Shown here piece by piece: positions 1 through 7,970 of a stretch of 26,514 nt of DNA. Made by a program: the position numbers and the translations under genes. The DNA comes from Streptomyces sp. WM6386 (GTDB lineage: Bacteria; Actinomycetota; Actinomycetes; Streptomycetales; Streptomycetaceae), in contig NZ_JXTE01000089.1 of NCBI RefSeq assembly GCF_000972385.1, positions 1 through 26,514 of the forward strand. Direction: 5' to 3'. Position 1 is the first letter of the stretch. Each line of letters starts with the position of its first letter. A model generated the notes under the pieces. It made no database searches. It had not been told where the DNA came from and saw only the letters and a program-made list of their open reading frames with translations.

Positions 1-68
1 CCGCCGAACCGACGGGCGGGGGGCGGGTCGTGCCGGTGGCCGGGTCCGAGGGGGCCGACAGGTCCGGC

Positions 69-716
69 TCACCGGGGGGGGAGGGGAGTTCGGGAAGGGC
101 GGGGGGTGCGGAAGGCGCGTGGGTGCCGGGAGTGCGCGGAAGCGTCCGGCGCGGGGGGAGCGGCCTGCGTACGGGATCGCGGGCGAGCTGGGGAGGCGCC
201 GGAGACGCGGGGGCCCGCCGGGGTCTCGTCGCCGTTGAGGAGCTCCTCGGAGACCCCGGGCGCGACGAGCCCCTCGGTGCTCCCGGAAACAGTGGACTCC
301 AGCGGCCCCCCGGAAGCCCCGGCCGGCTCCGCGCCCCGTCCGTTCGATGCCCCCGAGAAAACCCCGAAAGCCCACGTGCTCCGCGAGGCCAAGGGCCGTC
401 CGGATGCTTCGGCGGGCTTCGTGTCCTGGCTGCCCGGGGTGTTCGTCGAAACTGCGGATGCCCGGGTGTTCCGATCGGCCCCGGCCTGCCCCGAAGCCTG
501 GTCAGGCCGTGCGCCCCGTCCGTTCGGCGTGCCCGGCGAAGCTTCGGAAGCCCGTTGGCTCTGCGAGGTCAAGGGCCGTTCGGATGCGTCGGCGGGCTTC
601 GTGTCCTGGCTGCCCGGGGTGTTCGGTGAAGCCGCGGATGCCCCGGTGGGCCTCGCGTTCCTTCCGGTCGGGAAGCCCGCCGCGTCCCCGGGAGCCCGGG
701 GCGGCGTCACCGTCAT
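69..716 (-). CDS. Disordered Ala/Pro/Ser/Gly-rich repeat protein, last gene of the EPS operon, probably frame-broken
   Basis: The ATG overlaps the stop of the upstream ligase-like gene (ATGA), so the start is set by translational coupling. The 215-residue product has no membrane segment or recognisable fold. It is rich in Ala, Pro, Ser, Gly, Thr and Arg and contains two copies of a roughly 60-residue repeat with the shared core NTPGSQDTKPA. In the last 30 or so codons this frame becomes Arg/His/Pro-rich and stops just past a run of eight G (74-81, plus strand). The neighbouring frame reads a more natural acidic Pro/Leu sequence (ELPSPPGEPDLSAPSDP) out to the window edge. The true protein may therefore continue beyond the window after a frameshift or sequencing error between about 74 and 160. 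One possibility is the disordered N-terminus of a flippase or other EPS membrane protein. Function is unknown. The start is well supported and the end is doubtful. Confidence 0.55.
   Translation of the reverse strand: MTVTPPRAPGDAAGFPTGRNARPTGASAASPNTPGSQDTKPADASERPLTSQSQRASEASPGTPNGRGARPDQASGQAGADRNTRASAVSTNTPGSQDTKPAEASGRPLASRSTWAFGVFSGASNGRGAEPAGASGGPLESTVSGSTEGLVAPGVSEELLNGDETPAGPRVSGASPARPRSRTQAAPPAPDASAHSRHPRAFRTPRPSRTPLPPR
321..660. repeat. Two tandem copies of a 180-bp unit
   Basis: Bases 361-480 align with 541-660 at an exact 180-nt offset. The most conserved part is the stretch from about 409 to 445 and its copy at about 589 to 625. The 180-nt period keeps the reading frame of the minus-strand gene and encodes a 60-residue protein repeat, so copy number can change without breaking the frame. 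Confidence 0.8.
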
Positions 717-2044
717 CGGGTTGCCGCCTCCTCGGCGCGGGCGGGTGCCGGAGTCGGGGTCGCCGTGGGCCGCTGCGGGTCGTGGCCGATCAGGGCCCAC
801 CAGGCCGCCAGGCCGAAACACACGGCTGTCAGTACCGTCGAGGGTCCGCCGATGTCGGCGTACGCGAAGTCGGTGAGCTGCCAGACCAGGAGGCCGCAGG
901 CGACCAGGCCGCAGTCGAGCCCCGGACCGGACCGGCGTACCCGCGCCAGCCCCCGTAGCCCGCACACCAGCAGGGCCAGCCAGCCGCCCGCGAGGGCGAG
1001 GAGGCCGATGAGGCCCTGCTCGGAGAGGATCAGGAGGTACATGTTGTGCGGGGAGAGCAGCGGCTGCTTGCGGAAGGCCGCGCCCGCGCCCTCGGTGTCG
1101 CTGCCGGCGGACAGCGCCAGCGAGGCGTGCGCGTCCCGGTGTTCGGGGAAGCCCTTCAACCCCACGCCGGTCAAAGGCTGTTCACGCCACATGCCGACCG
1201 CCGCCGCCCACATGGTGTACCGGTCGGTGACGGACTGGTCGGGCGCGTCGGTGACCTGCGTGATGCTGCTGATCCGCTCCTGGAGCATCGCCGAACCGAC
1301 CCCGGAACCGCCCACCAGGATCACGCCCAGGGCCATCATCACGGCCCCCACCCTCAGCGCCCGCCGCAGCCCGGCCAGCATCAGCTGCACCGTGCACGTC
1401 ACCGCCGTGGCGATCCACGCCCCGCGGCTGAAGGACAGGGCGAGCGGCACCAGCAGGGCCAGCGCACAGCAGGCGGCGACCGCCCGGTGCCGTACGGGAG
1501 TCCGCCCCAGCGCCAGCCCCACCGCGCACACCAGCCCGAAGCACACGACCGTCGCCATGCCCATCACGTCCTGCGCCCCGAAGGTGCCGACGGCACGGAT
1601 CTCCTGGCCCTGGTACGAGGCACCGGTCCCGGTCAGGTACTGGTGCACCCCGATCGCCCCCTGCCACAGGGCGAGCCCCACGAAGGACCAGGCCAGGACG
1701 CGGAAGTCGCCCCGGCCCCGGATCAGCAGCAGTACCGCGGCCGGGACGAGGACGAAGATCTGCAGATAGCGGCCCATGCCGGTGATCCCGGCACCCGGCG
1801 AGGAGGCTCCCGCGGCGGCGATCGCCAGCCCGAGCACCGGCAGACCCAGCACCACGGCCGCCGTACGCGACAAGGGGCGCCGCCGATCCCGTACCAGGAG
1901 GATCCCGCAGTACAGCACCACCAGCGCCGAGACCGCGTCGGCGGGCCCCGCGCCCCCCTCGCCGCCCGGCCCGATCGGCAGCCCCAGCAGGGCGATCACC
2001 GCCACCACCGGGAGTACCGGCGCGCATCTGCGCACGTGGTCCAT
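713..2044 (-). CDS. Wzy/O-antigen-ligase-like integral membrane protein (EPS polymerase or ligase)
   Basis: This 443-residue protein has about ten or more hydrophobic segments spread along its length. Near the C-terminus is the Wzy_C-type signature PHNMYLLILSEQGLIGLLAL, with the large polar loop before it (around GVGLKGFPEHRD) that this family uses for catalysis. Members polymerise undecaprenyl-linked oligosaccharide repeats or ligate glycans outside the membrane. The ATG lies two bases beyond the stop of the phosphoglycosyltransferase gene, and the stop overlaps the next start, so it is an inner cistron of a coupled operon. An initiating transferase and a glycosyltransferase upstream fit exopolysaccharide assembly. 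Polymerase and ligase cannot be told apart from the sequence. A longer same-frame reading upstream of 2044 only shadows the preceding gene. Confidence 0.85.
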   Translation of the reverse strand: MDHVRRCAPVLPVVAVIALLGLPIGPGGEGGAGPADAVSALVVLYCGILLVRDRRRPLSRTAAVVLGLPVLGLAIAAAGASSPGAGITGMGRYLQIFVLVPAAVLLLIRGRGDFRVLAWSFVGLALWQGAIGVHQYLTGTGASYQGQEIRAVGTFGAQDVMGMATVVCFGLVCAVGLALGRTPVRHRAVAACCALALLVPLALSFSRGAWIATAVTCTVQLMLAGLRRALRVGAVMMALGVILVGGSGVGSAMLQERISSITQVTDAPDQSVTDRYTMWAAAVGMWREQPLTGVGLKGFPEHRDAHASLALSAGSDTEGAGAAFRKQPLLSPHNMYLLILSEQGLIGLLALAGGWLALLVCGLRGLARVRRSGPGLDCGLVACGLLVWQLTDFAYADIGGPSTVLTAVCFGLAAWWALIGHDPQRPTATPTPAPARAEEAATR

Positions 2045-2046
2045 GC

Positions 2047-3471
2047 TCAACTCCCCGTCGGACGCACGAGAGCGGCAGCGGTGCGGGCCAGGATGCAGAT
2101 GTCCTGCCACAGCGACCAGTTGTCGATGTACGCGTTGTCGAAGCGGGCCCGGTCCTCGATGGAGGTGTCGCCGCGCAGGCCGTGGATCTGGGCGAGACCG
2201 GTGATGCCGGTCTGCATACGGTGGCGGGCCGCGTACCCGGGGTACGTCTGGCTGAAGTTCGCGACGAAGTAAGGGCGTTCGGGCCTCGGGCCCACCAGGC
2301 TCATGTCGCCCCAGAAGACGTTCCAGAGTTGCAGCAGCTCGTCCAGGGACGTCCTGCGCAGGAAGCGGCAGAACCACGACATCTGGCGCTCGTTCGCCAC
2401 GCTCCAGCGGGTCGCCGACTCGTGCTCGTCGACCGGGCGGTGGGTGCGGAACTTCAGCAGCGTGAAGGGGCGGCCGTCCTTGCCGATGCGTTCCTGGCGG
2501 AACACCACGCCGCGTCCGTCGGTCAGCCGCAGCACCACCGCGCACACCAGCAGCAGCGGGCTGACCAGCAGCAACAGGGTCCCGGCGACCAGCACGTCGA
2601 GCACCCGCTTGCCGAAGCTGCCGCGCCGGCGTCCCCCCATGTCGAGGCGCCGGCAGGCGAATCCGGCGAGCTGGTCGCGGGTGGCGTACGACGGGGAGTC
2701 CGCGTCGACCTCCCACACCGCGCAGCCCGACTCTGCCAACGCGCGCAGCAGCGGCCCCTGTTGGGAGCGTACGGACGGATGCACGACCAGCACGTCCCGT
2801 ACGCCGTTCTGGATGAGCGCCCGCTCGACCTCCTCGCCGGTCGTCAGCACGGGCAGGCCCTCGCTGCCGTCCGGTGTCTCGGTGACGACGCCCACCGGGC
2901 GTACTCCGCAGCGCGGGTGGCGCAGGATGCCCGCGGCCACGCGCTGCGCGGTCGTCGCGGGGCCGATGACGAGGGCGGCGCGCGGGCGGTTCAGCAGGAC
3001 CGTGCGGCGCCGCCAGTGCACGGCGCCGCGGGCCGCGCAGGCCGCCGCCGACTGGAGCAGGAAACCGAGGGCGAGCCTGTCGGCGGGCAGCGCGTGCTGC
3101 GGGGCGTACGCGGCGACCAGCGCGCCGAGCACCGCCCAGGACACCGCGATCCGGCCGCAGACGGCGGGCAGTTCGTCCAGGACGCCCGGCACCGCGCGGG
3201 GCAGGTGCGGGCGCAGCAGCATCGACGCGGACACCAGCAGGGCCGCGAGCAGCGGATGGTGTGCGGTCCCGGTGAGCGCGAGGGCGCCGAGCAGCGCGGC
3301 GGCCAGGTCCGCGGCGAGCAGCGGCACCGGCGAGGCGGGCCGGGGCTGCGGACGGCGGTGCGGGAAACGGAAGCCGCCGGCGACGCCGCGCGACGGGATG
3401 ACCGAGACGGGCGAGAATCCGTGATCCCGTGGCTGCCCGCCGGGCGAGGGGACGGTACTTTCGGCGGTCAC
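2047..3471 (-). CDS. Exopolysaccharide polyprenyl glycosylphosphotransferase (WbaP/CpsE type)
   Basis: The 474-residue protein starts with GTG overlapping the upstream stop (GTGA). After a basic, Pro-rich N-terminus come several membrane segments between about residues 45 and 150, then a Rossmann-like region with AALVIGPATTAQRVAAG. The C-terminal bacterial sugar transferase domain begins with KRVLDVLVAGTLLLLVSPLL (a membrane hairpin). It continues with FRQERIGKDGRPFTLLKFRT, SLDELLQLWNVFWGDMSLVG, PRPE and TGITGLAQIHGLRGDT. These are the signature blocks of monotopic phosphoglycosyltransferases, including the Asp-Glu pair. The enzyme moves a sugar-1-phosphate from a nucleotide sugar onto undecaprenyl phosphate and starts the repeat unit. 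The sugar cannot be read from sequence. Confidence 0.92.
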   Translation of the reverse strand: MTAESTVPSPGGQPRDHGFSPVSVIPSRGVAGGFRFPHRRPQPRPASPVPLLAADLAAALLGALALTGTAHHPLLAALLVSASMLLRPHLPRAVPGVLDELPAVCGRIAVSWAVLGALVAAYAPQHALPADRLALGFLLQSAAACAARGAVHWRRRTVLLNRPRAALVIGPATTAQRVAAGILRHPRCGVRPVGVVTETPDGSEGLPVLTTGEEVERALIQNGVRDVLVVHPSVRSQQGPLLRALAESGCAVWEVDADSPSYATRDQLAGFACRRLDMGGRRRGSFGKRVLDVLVAGTLLLLVSPLLLVCAVVLRLTDGRGVVFRQERIGKDGRPFTLLKFRTHRPVDEHESATRWSVANERQMSWFCRFLRRTSLDELLQLWNVFWGDMSLVGPRPERPYFVANFSQTYPGYAARHRMQTGITGLAQIHGLRGDTSIEDRARFDNAYIDNWSLWQDICILARTAAALVRPTGS

Positions 3472-4637
3472 GAGTGGATGGACTCCCTGTACTCGGTGGG
3501 CACGACGGGTCCCACGGCGCCGAGCAGCTCGCGGTACAGATCCGCCACCGCCTCGGTCGTGTGCCGCACGTCGTGCGTGGACAGGACGTGTTGGCGCCCC
3601 TGATGGCCGAGCGACTCGCACAGCAGGGGATCGAGGAGCAGCTCGGCGACGGCGGCGGAGAGCGGTGCCGGATTCCCCGGCGGTACGAGGCAGCGGGGTG
3701 CGAGACCGGGCGGCAGGCTCTCCCGGGCGCCGTCCACGTCGGACATCACGACCGGCCGGCCGCACGCCATCGCCTCCAGCGGGGCCAGCGCCATGCCCTC
3801 CCAGCGCGAGGGCAGGACGACCAGGTCGGCGGCCTGGTACCAGGGGACGGTGTCGCCGACGGCCCCGGCGAACAGCACCGAATCCGGTGCCCGCGCGGCG
3901 AGTCGGGCGCGGTCGGGGCCGTCGCCGACGAACACGAGCCGTGCCCGCGGCGCCCGCTCCCGCACCGCGTCCCACGCGTCGAGCAGGACGTCCTGCCCCT
4001 TCTGCCGGCACAGCCGCCCCACGCACACGACGAGCGGGGCCTGCGGATCGACGTCCGGCAGCAGTGACGCGCGTACGGTGCCCACGGCGGCGGGGTGGAA
4101 GCGGGCGGGATCGATGCCGTTGGGGATGACGCTCCACCGCCCGGCGATCCCGGCGCGTACGCCGGTCGTGCGCTCCGCGCCGCTCACGCACACCACCCGG
4201 GAGGCCCAACGCGCCCCCCACCGTTCCCACTTCAGTGCGAGTGCCGCGGTGGTTCCGCCGACCGCCTCGAACGACCAGGCGTGCGGCTGGAACACCGTCG
4301 GCACCCGTCCTCGCACCGCGAGCCGCCCTGCCAGACCGGCCTTCGCGCTGTGTGCGTGCACCAGTTCGGGCCGTACCTCTTCGATCACCTGAGCGAGGCG
4401 TCGTACCTCTCCGACGAGCGACGGTCCCGGCGACCGCGTCGCCCGCCACCGCCGTACGTCCGCCCCCAGCTCCCGCAGACCGTCGGCGAAGGCGCCGTCC
4501 GGACAGGCCACCGCGACCTGCAACCCGGCCGCGAGCTGGGCTCGCACCAGGTCCGTCACGACCCGGGCCACCCCGCCCTCCACGGGTTGTGTGAGGTGAA
4601 GGACCCGTGGCCGAGGGTCGGTTGCTGACTGGTGCAT
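3468..4637 (-). CDS. GT4-family glycosyltransferase
   Basis: This 389-residue protein has the GT-B layout of glycosyltransferase family 4. The N-terminal domain contains TQPVEGGVARVVTDLVRAQ and PHAWSFEAVGG. The C-terminal nucleotide-sugar domain contains VCVGRLCRQKGQDVLLDAWD, LVFVGDGPDR and the E-x7-E region SRWEGMALAPLEAMACGRPV. It should act in the cytoplasm, adding a sugar to the lipid-linked intermediate made by the adjacent phosphoglycosyltransferase. An AGGA-type ribosome site precedes the ATG. Its stop overlaps the next GTG by four bases, so the two are coupled. Donor and acceptor are unknown. Confidence 0.9.
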   Translation of the reverse strand: MHQSATDPRPRVLHLTQPVEGGVARVVTDLVRAQLAAGLQVAVACPDGAFADGLRELGADVRRWRATRSPGPSLVGEVRRLAQVIEEVRPELVHAHSAKAGLAGRLAVRGRVPTVFQPHAWSFEAVGGTTAALALKWERWGARWASRVVCVSGAERTTGVRAGIAGRWSVIPNGIDPARFHPAAVGTVRASLLPDVDPQAPLVVCVGRLCRQKGQDVLLDAWDAVRERAPRARLVFVGDGPDRARLAARAPDSVLFAGAVGDTVPWYQAADLVVLPSRWEGMALAPLEAMACGRPVVMSDVDGARESLPPGLAPRCLVPPGNPAPLSAAVAELLLDPLLCESLGHQGRQHVLSTHDVRHTTEAVADLYRELLGAVGPVVPTEYRESIHS

Positions 4638-4688
4638 TGCGCGGTTTCCTCGCTCACGGATGGCACTCGGGACGGGCGGGAACGCGCC

Positions 4689-5777
4689 TCACTGCGCGTC
4701 GACAGCGACGAAAAGTGCGCCGGTCCACGCCGCGTCCCGCTGGGAAACGAGCCGGAAGGCCAGCTGGTCACCACCGGGTCGCAGAGCCGTGCCGAGATCG
4801 AACACGTCGGAGTCGTAACCGAGGGTGTTCGCATACGAGGGGACGCGCTGCGAGGGTGTCGATCCGGGCTCGGAGATCGTTGAATTCAGCACATCCGTAC
4901 GGGGGTTGGCGGCGTCGGTCAGTGCCACGGGCGCCCTGCGGTCCGTCGCGCCGGTCGAAAGGGTGAGCGAGTCACCCGTACGGCCGCGGTCGCCGTCGTA
5001 GGCGACCAGTCCCGCCCGTCCGGAGGCGCCCTTCGGGAAGCTCAGCTTCCGGAATCGGACCTCCTGGGCCGACCCGAGCGTCTCGAAGCCGTCCCACAGG
5101 GCCAGATGGCGCAGCGGCTCCGCCGCCTTCTCGTACGCCACCACCAGCGTCCAGCCTCCCCATGAACCGGCCGCCGACCTCCCCATCGCCACATTGACCT
5201 GGGCGACGGTGTAGAGGCCCGAACCGCTTTCCCGGACCAGCTTCGTGACGTCCGCCGAGGCCTGGAAGGCGTCCGCGCCCTGGGCCACCCGATGACCGAC
5301 CAGGGTGTCCGCGAGGACCTCCTTGTACTGGCCGCCGGGCTCGGCGATCAGCACCCGGCCGTTGTCCTTCGGCGGCTTCTGCTCGCCGACGCGGAGATTG
5401 CCGCCCCAGTACAGCCGCGCGTACGTGGCCCGGGCGCCCTCGGGCAGCCGGACCTCCGCGCGGGAGGAGTTGTAGGTGTTCGGGTCGGTGTCGACGTCGA
5501 CGTAGAACATGTCGAGGTCGCCGTTGACCGCCGTTCTGCCGTCCCGGACGGCGGGGCAGGAGGGCTGGGCCGTGCCCGCCCGGCAGCTGATGGAGGCGTT
5601 GGCCGCGCGGACCATCCCGCCGTGCTGGAGTGCGCGGAACCGCTCGGCGAACGGCAGCCGCCCGGCCTCGGGGGAGGGCGGGGCGGCCGCGAGGGCGCCG
5701 GCGGGGGCCCAGATCGTGGCGAGGGCGAGGGCTCCTACCGTCGCACGGCGCAGCAACGGTCGCAGGGAATGGCGCAT
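4689..5777 (-). CDS. Secreted protein of unknown function at the head of the EPS operon
   Basis: The 362-residue product begins with a signal peptide: basic RPLLRRATVG, a hydrophobic ALALATIWAPAGALA core, then an Ala-rich cleavage region. The mature part is beta-rich, with motifs such as ARATYARLYWGGNL, SGLYTVAQVNVA, GSWGGWTLVVAYE and PLRHLALWDGFE. These resemble actinobacterial surface proteins of the DUF3344/DUF11-containing group; that assignment is from memory and uncertain. There is no wall-anchor motif and only one likely cysteine pair (SCRAG...PSCPA). The gene ends 51 bases before the glycosyltransferase start and runs the same way, so it is probably first in the operon. It could be a matrix protein exported with the polysaccharide. 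A GGAAGG ribosome site lies about 12 bases before the ATG. Confidence 0.75.
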   Translation of the reverse strand: MRHSLRPLLRRATVGALALATIWAPAGALAAAPPSPEAGRLPFAERFRALQHGGMVRAANASISCRAGTAQPSCPAVRDGRTAVNGDLDMFYVDVDTDPNTYNSSRAEVRLPEGARATYARLYWGGNLRVGEQKPPKDNGRVLIAEPGGQYKEVLADTLVGHRVAQGADAFQASADVTKLVRESGSGLYTVAQVNVAMGRSAAGSWGGWTLVVAYEKAAEPLRHLALWDGFETLGSAQEVRFRKLSFPKGASGRAGLVAYDGDRGRTGDSLTLSTGATDRRAPVALTDAANPRTDVLNSTISEPGSTPSQRVPSYANTLGYDSDVFDLGTALRPGGDQLAFRLVSQRDAAWTGALFVAVDAQ

Positions 5778-5985
5778 GACCGGGTGGACCTTCCGGGAAA
5801 AGGTGCGGGGTCGGGAGGTGGCACGCCCGGGTCGTGGTGCCAGGGCGTCATGAGTGCGATTTGCTGGCTACAGGGGTGCGTCAAGAGGTCCGCAACTCTA
5901 GCTGCTATCCGTATTAATCCGGCGAAACCGGGCAAGTGTGTCGGATTGGTGAAGTCGGCCTCTCGTGAGATCACCCCATTGGCGG

Positions 5986-6013
5986 CGCAACCCGCGCGAG
6001 CCCCGCGCGTTGA
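5986..6013 (+). promoter_or_regulatory. BldN-type promoter of chpF
   Basis: CGCAAC (5986-5991), a 16-base spacer, then CGTTGA (6008-6013). As recalled, the consensus for the developmental ECF sigma factor BldN is close to CGTAAC-N16-CGTTGA. The other chaplin gene in this window has the same layout. Predicted start of transcription is near 6020, about 50 bases before the ATG. Confidence 0.6.
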
Positions 6014-6052
6014 CACAGCGCCGGGCATCCCCGCCCGGGTGTTTTGTGTCAA
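6010..6052. repeat. Long interrupted inverted repeat over the chpF promoter and leader
   Basis: TTGACACA (6010-6017) pairs with TGTGTCAA (6045-6052), and an inner CCGGGC (6021-6026) pairs with GCCCGG (6033-6038). The outer left arm overlaps the predicted -10 element and the right arm ends five bases before the AAGGAG ribosome site. It may be an operator. Only the inner stem could form fully in the transcript if transcription starts near 6020. Confidence 0.6.
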
Positions 6053-6071
6053 CCCCAAGGAGCACCTCTCC

Positions 6072-6311
6072 ATGTCGCGTATCGCGAAGGGCCTGGTCCT
6101 TACCTCCGCCGCCGTCGCGGCCGTCGCCGGCGGTGCCGGCATCGCCGCCGCCGACAGTGGCGCGAACGGCGTGGCCGCCCACTCCCCGGGCGTGCTGTCG
6201 GGCAACGTCGTCCAGGTTCCGGTCCACATTCCGGTCAACGTCTGCGGCAACACCGTGAACGTCATCGGTCTGCTGAACCCCGCCTTCGGCAACACCTGCG
6301 TCAACGACTGA
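6072..6311 (+). CDS. chpF: Short chaplin (ChpF-like)
   Basis: A 79-residue secreted amphipathic protein. The signal peptide ends near AGIAAA/DSG and is followed by one chaplin domain: SPGVLSGNVVQVPVHIPVNV, CGN, then LLNPAFGNTCVND. Cys58 and Cys76 are the conserved pair that forms an intramolecular disulfide in most short chaplins. After secretion, chaplins assemble into amyloid-like fibres at air-water interfaces and make aerial hyphae hydrophobic. An AAGGAG ribosome site (6057-6062) fixes the start. A BldN-type promoter and an inverted repeat lie upstream and a strong terminator downstream, so it is monocistronic. The symbol rests on family features plus the tyrosinase neighbourhood recalled from S. 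coelicolor; the chaplin call itself is nearly certain. Confidence 0.93.
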   Translation: MSRIAKGLVLTSAAVAAVAGGAGIAAADSGANGVAAHSPGVLSGNVVQVPVHIPVNVCGNTVNVIGLLNPAFGNTCVND

Positions 6312-6333
6312 CGTCCGCGCGCATCACCCTTTG

Positions 6334-6374
6334 CCGGCCGCCCTCCCGTGGTTCCCCCACGGGAGGGCGGCCGG
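6334..6374 (+). terminator. Terminator after chpF
   Basis: A perfect 18-bp stem (6334-6351 with 6357-6374) around a TTCCC loop, starting 23 bases after the chpF stop. Only a short T run (TTTGCG) follows, which is common in Streptomyces terminators. Confidence 0.85.
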
Positions 6375-6553
6375 TTTGCGTTGCCCCGAATGGGGGGTGG
6401 GGGCCGCGACACGGTGAGCGGGGCTTGACATGCCGTCTCACCAGGGAGGACGCCCGGGGTTGGTGATGACGGTGCGGGTCCGTTCGGTTGCAGAGCGCGG
6501 TGAGCGCTTTCACGGTGGGCACAAGATCCGCCCCACATCGAAAGGGATCCTCC

Positions 6554-7282
6554 ATGCGTGCTCAGTCCGCACGACGTCTCGCGTCTGCCGCCGTCACCGC
6601 CACCCTCCTGATCGGGATCACCGCACCAGCCGCGGTTGCCGTCGACAACGAGTCGAAGCGCGAGCGCATCGAGGAGACGGCGAAGGCGCCTCTCCCCGGC
6701 GTGGACGGGCTCCTCGCGCAGGTCCAGACCCTGGGCAACCTCGGAAGCGTGCTCGCCCCGGTCACCGACGTGCTGAACGCCGTGCTCAAGGCCGACGACG
6801 GCCAGGTCTCCCCCGAGCAGGCGACGCAGCTCCTGGACGCGGTCAAGGCCGCCATCGCCAAGGTCACCGCAGCGGCCCCCGTGCCGGTGCCGCTGCCGAC
6901 CGACCCGCCGGCCACCACCACGCCGACGACTCCACCGGCCACGACCACGCCGACCGACGCCCTGCCCCTGCCCGTGCCGGCGCTCCCGCTGCCCGCGGAC
7001 AAGAGCGGCGACGACTCCAAGGCACCGTCCGCGGACTCCGAGGCGCCCTCCGCGGACGCGGTCGGCGACGCGCTCGCCGCCCTGCAGACGGCGGTCAGTG
7101 ACCTGCTCGCCGCGGCCACCTCCGGCGACCCCACCAAGGTGGTCCCGGCCGCCACGAAGGTGGTGAGCGCTCTCCTCAACGCCATCCTCGCGCTGCTGCT
7201 GGGCGGCGGACTCCCGCTGCCGCTCCCGGTGGACCTGCCGGTACCGGTGCCGACCCTGCCGCTTCCGCTGCCCGCCTCCTGA
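6554..7282 (+). CDS. Secreted low-complexity protein rich in Pro/Val/Leu
   Basis: 242 residues. The signal peptide MRAQSARRLASAAVTATLLI...APAAVA is followed by a helical region (GVDGLLAQVQTLGNLGSVL, PEQATQLLDAVKAAIAKVTA) and a Pro/Thr linker with repeated TTTPT units. A Ser/Asp/Ala stretch and a second helical part (ALAALQTAVSDLLAAATS) come next. The C-terminus is very hydrophobic (LLNAILALLLGGGLPLPLPV) and ends in alternating PVPVP/LPLPLP. There are no cysteines and no anchor motif. AAAGGGA upstream supports this ATG over an earlier one at 6488. Lying between chpF and the melanin genes, it is plausibly a component of the hyphal or spore surface. No family is recognised and function is unknown. 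Confidence 0.8.
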   Translation: MRAQSARRLASAAVTATLLIGITAPAAVAVDNESKRERIEETAKAPLPGVDGLLAQVQTLGNLGSVLAPVTDVLNAVLKADDGQVSPEQATQLLDAVKAAIAKVTAAAPVPVPLPTDPPATTTPTTPPATTTPTDALPLPVPALPLPADKSGDDSKAPSADSEAPSADAVGDALAALQTAVSDLLAAATSGDPTKVVPAATKVVSALLNAILALLLGGGLPLPLPVDLPVPVPTLPLPLPAS

Positions 7283-7340
7283 CCCCGCCGGTGCCCTCCT
7301 GAGACCAGGGCGGCGCCTGAGGCGAAGCAGTCGTCACCCC

Positions 7341-7377
7341 AGCCGTTGTGCCGGTCGGTCAGACCGGCACAACGGCT
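7341..7377 (+). terminator. Intrinsic terminator
   Basis: A perfect 16-bp stem (7341-7356 with 7362-7377), GGTCA loop, followed by a T-rich tract that includes GTTTTCC and CTTTTTC. It closes the 6554-7282 transcription unit. Confidence 0.92.
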
Positions 7378-7533
7378 GTTCTGTTTTCCTATTGCTTTTT
7401 CATAGCCCCCGGGAATCCCAACGGGTGGGTTGCAGAAATCTTCTGCGTACGGAGTTTCCGGGCCGGTCGGGGATCGTTAGGCACGGCGTCAGAATTCTCT
7501 CTGGTGACGTGAGTTGCCGAAGAAAGGAACACG

Positions 7534-7821
7534 ATGAAGTCCCTGAAGGCTGCCGCTGTTGTTGCCGGTACCGTGGCCCTCGCCGGCGTTGCCGCGCCCG
7601 CGTTCGCCCACAGCGCCGCCGACGTCACGCCCACCAGCCTCACCGGCGCCGTGAACACGCTCACCAGTGGTCAGCTCGCCCCCGCCGACGTGATGCCGCT
7701 GCAGCACCAGTCGAACGCGCTCGACACCGAGAACAAGGACTCCGTGCTCAACACCGTGAAGGGCGCGACCGCCACGCTGAACAACAGCGGTCTGATCGGC
7801 GGCCTTCCGCTGGGCGGCTGA
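7534..7821 (+). CDS. Small secreted protein, unknown family
   Basis: 95 residues. Signal peptide MKSLKAAAVVAGTVALAGVA with an APAFA/H cleavage site leaves about 70 mature residues, with no cysteine or anchor. The mature part is Asn/Thr/Ser-rich (SLTGAVNTLTSGQLAPADVM, ALDTENKDSVLNTV) and ends with SGLIGGLPLGG. An AAAGGA ribosome site lies eight or nine bases before the ATG. The gene sits alone between two hairpin terminators, so it has its own promoter in the 150 bases upstream, although I see no clear hexamers there. Its size, export and position among chaplins suggest a surface or interface protein. It lacks the chaplin and rodlin signatures I know. Confidence 0.8.
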   Translation: MKSLKAAAVVAGTVALAGVAAPAFAHSAADVTPTSLTGAVNTLTSGQLAPADVMPLQHQSNALDTENKDSVLNTVKGATATLNNSGLIGGLPLGG

Positions 7822-7838
7822 CGTATCACTCTTGCCGA

Positions 7839-7873
7839 AAGGACCGATTCCGAGGCGTATGGAATCGGTCCTT
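7839..7873 (+). terminator. Hairpin terminator
   Basis: A perfect 13-bp stem (7839-7851 with 7861-7873), nine-base loop, 18 bases after the preceding stop. No T run follows. Confidence 0.8.
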
Positions 7874-7923
7874 CGCGCTGTTCGAGGGCGCGTCCCTCGT
7901 TCGTGTGGACCGTGTGCGGGGCA

Positions 7924-7939
7924 TCGCCCGGTCGGGTGA
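7924..7939. promoter_or_regulatory. Palindromic BldM/WhiI-like binding site
   Basis: TCGCCCGGTCGGGTGA differs at one base from the BldM palindrome as recalled (TCACCCGnnCGGGTGA). It also fits the WhiI-BldM form (TGnnCCGnnCGGGTGA) except at one base. Its centre is about 51 bases before the predicted start of transcription at 7983, a normal activator position. Confidence 0.5.
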
Positions 7940-7970
7940 GAACGGGCCCGGCGGGGTTCCGGCCCGTCGA

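Noticed and set aside
106..958. Long open frames on the plus strand across the repeat region
   Set aside because: They lie opposite the minus-strand repeat gene and the ligase-like gene, are Arg/Pro/Cys-rich and have no operon context; the coupled minus-strand start at 716 explains the region better.
1046..3603. Several 370-470-codon plus-strand frames opposite the EPS genes
   Set aside because: His/Gln/Arg-rich shadows of three well-supported minus-strand genes, a normal effect of high GC content.
6425..6430. TTGACA before the 6554 gene as a -35 box
   Set aside because: No reasonable -10 hexamer follows at 16-18 bases, so a housekeeping promoter here is not supported.
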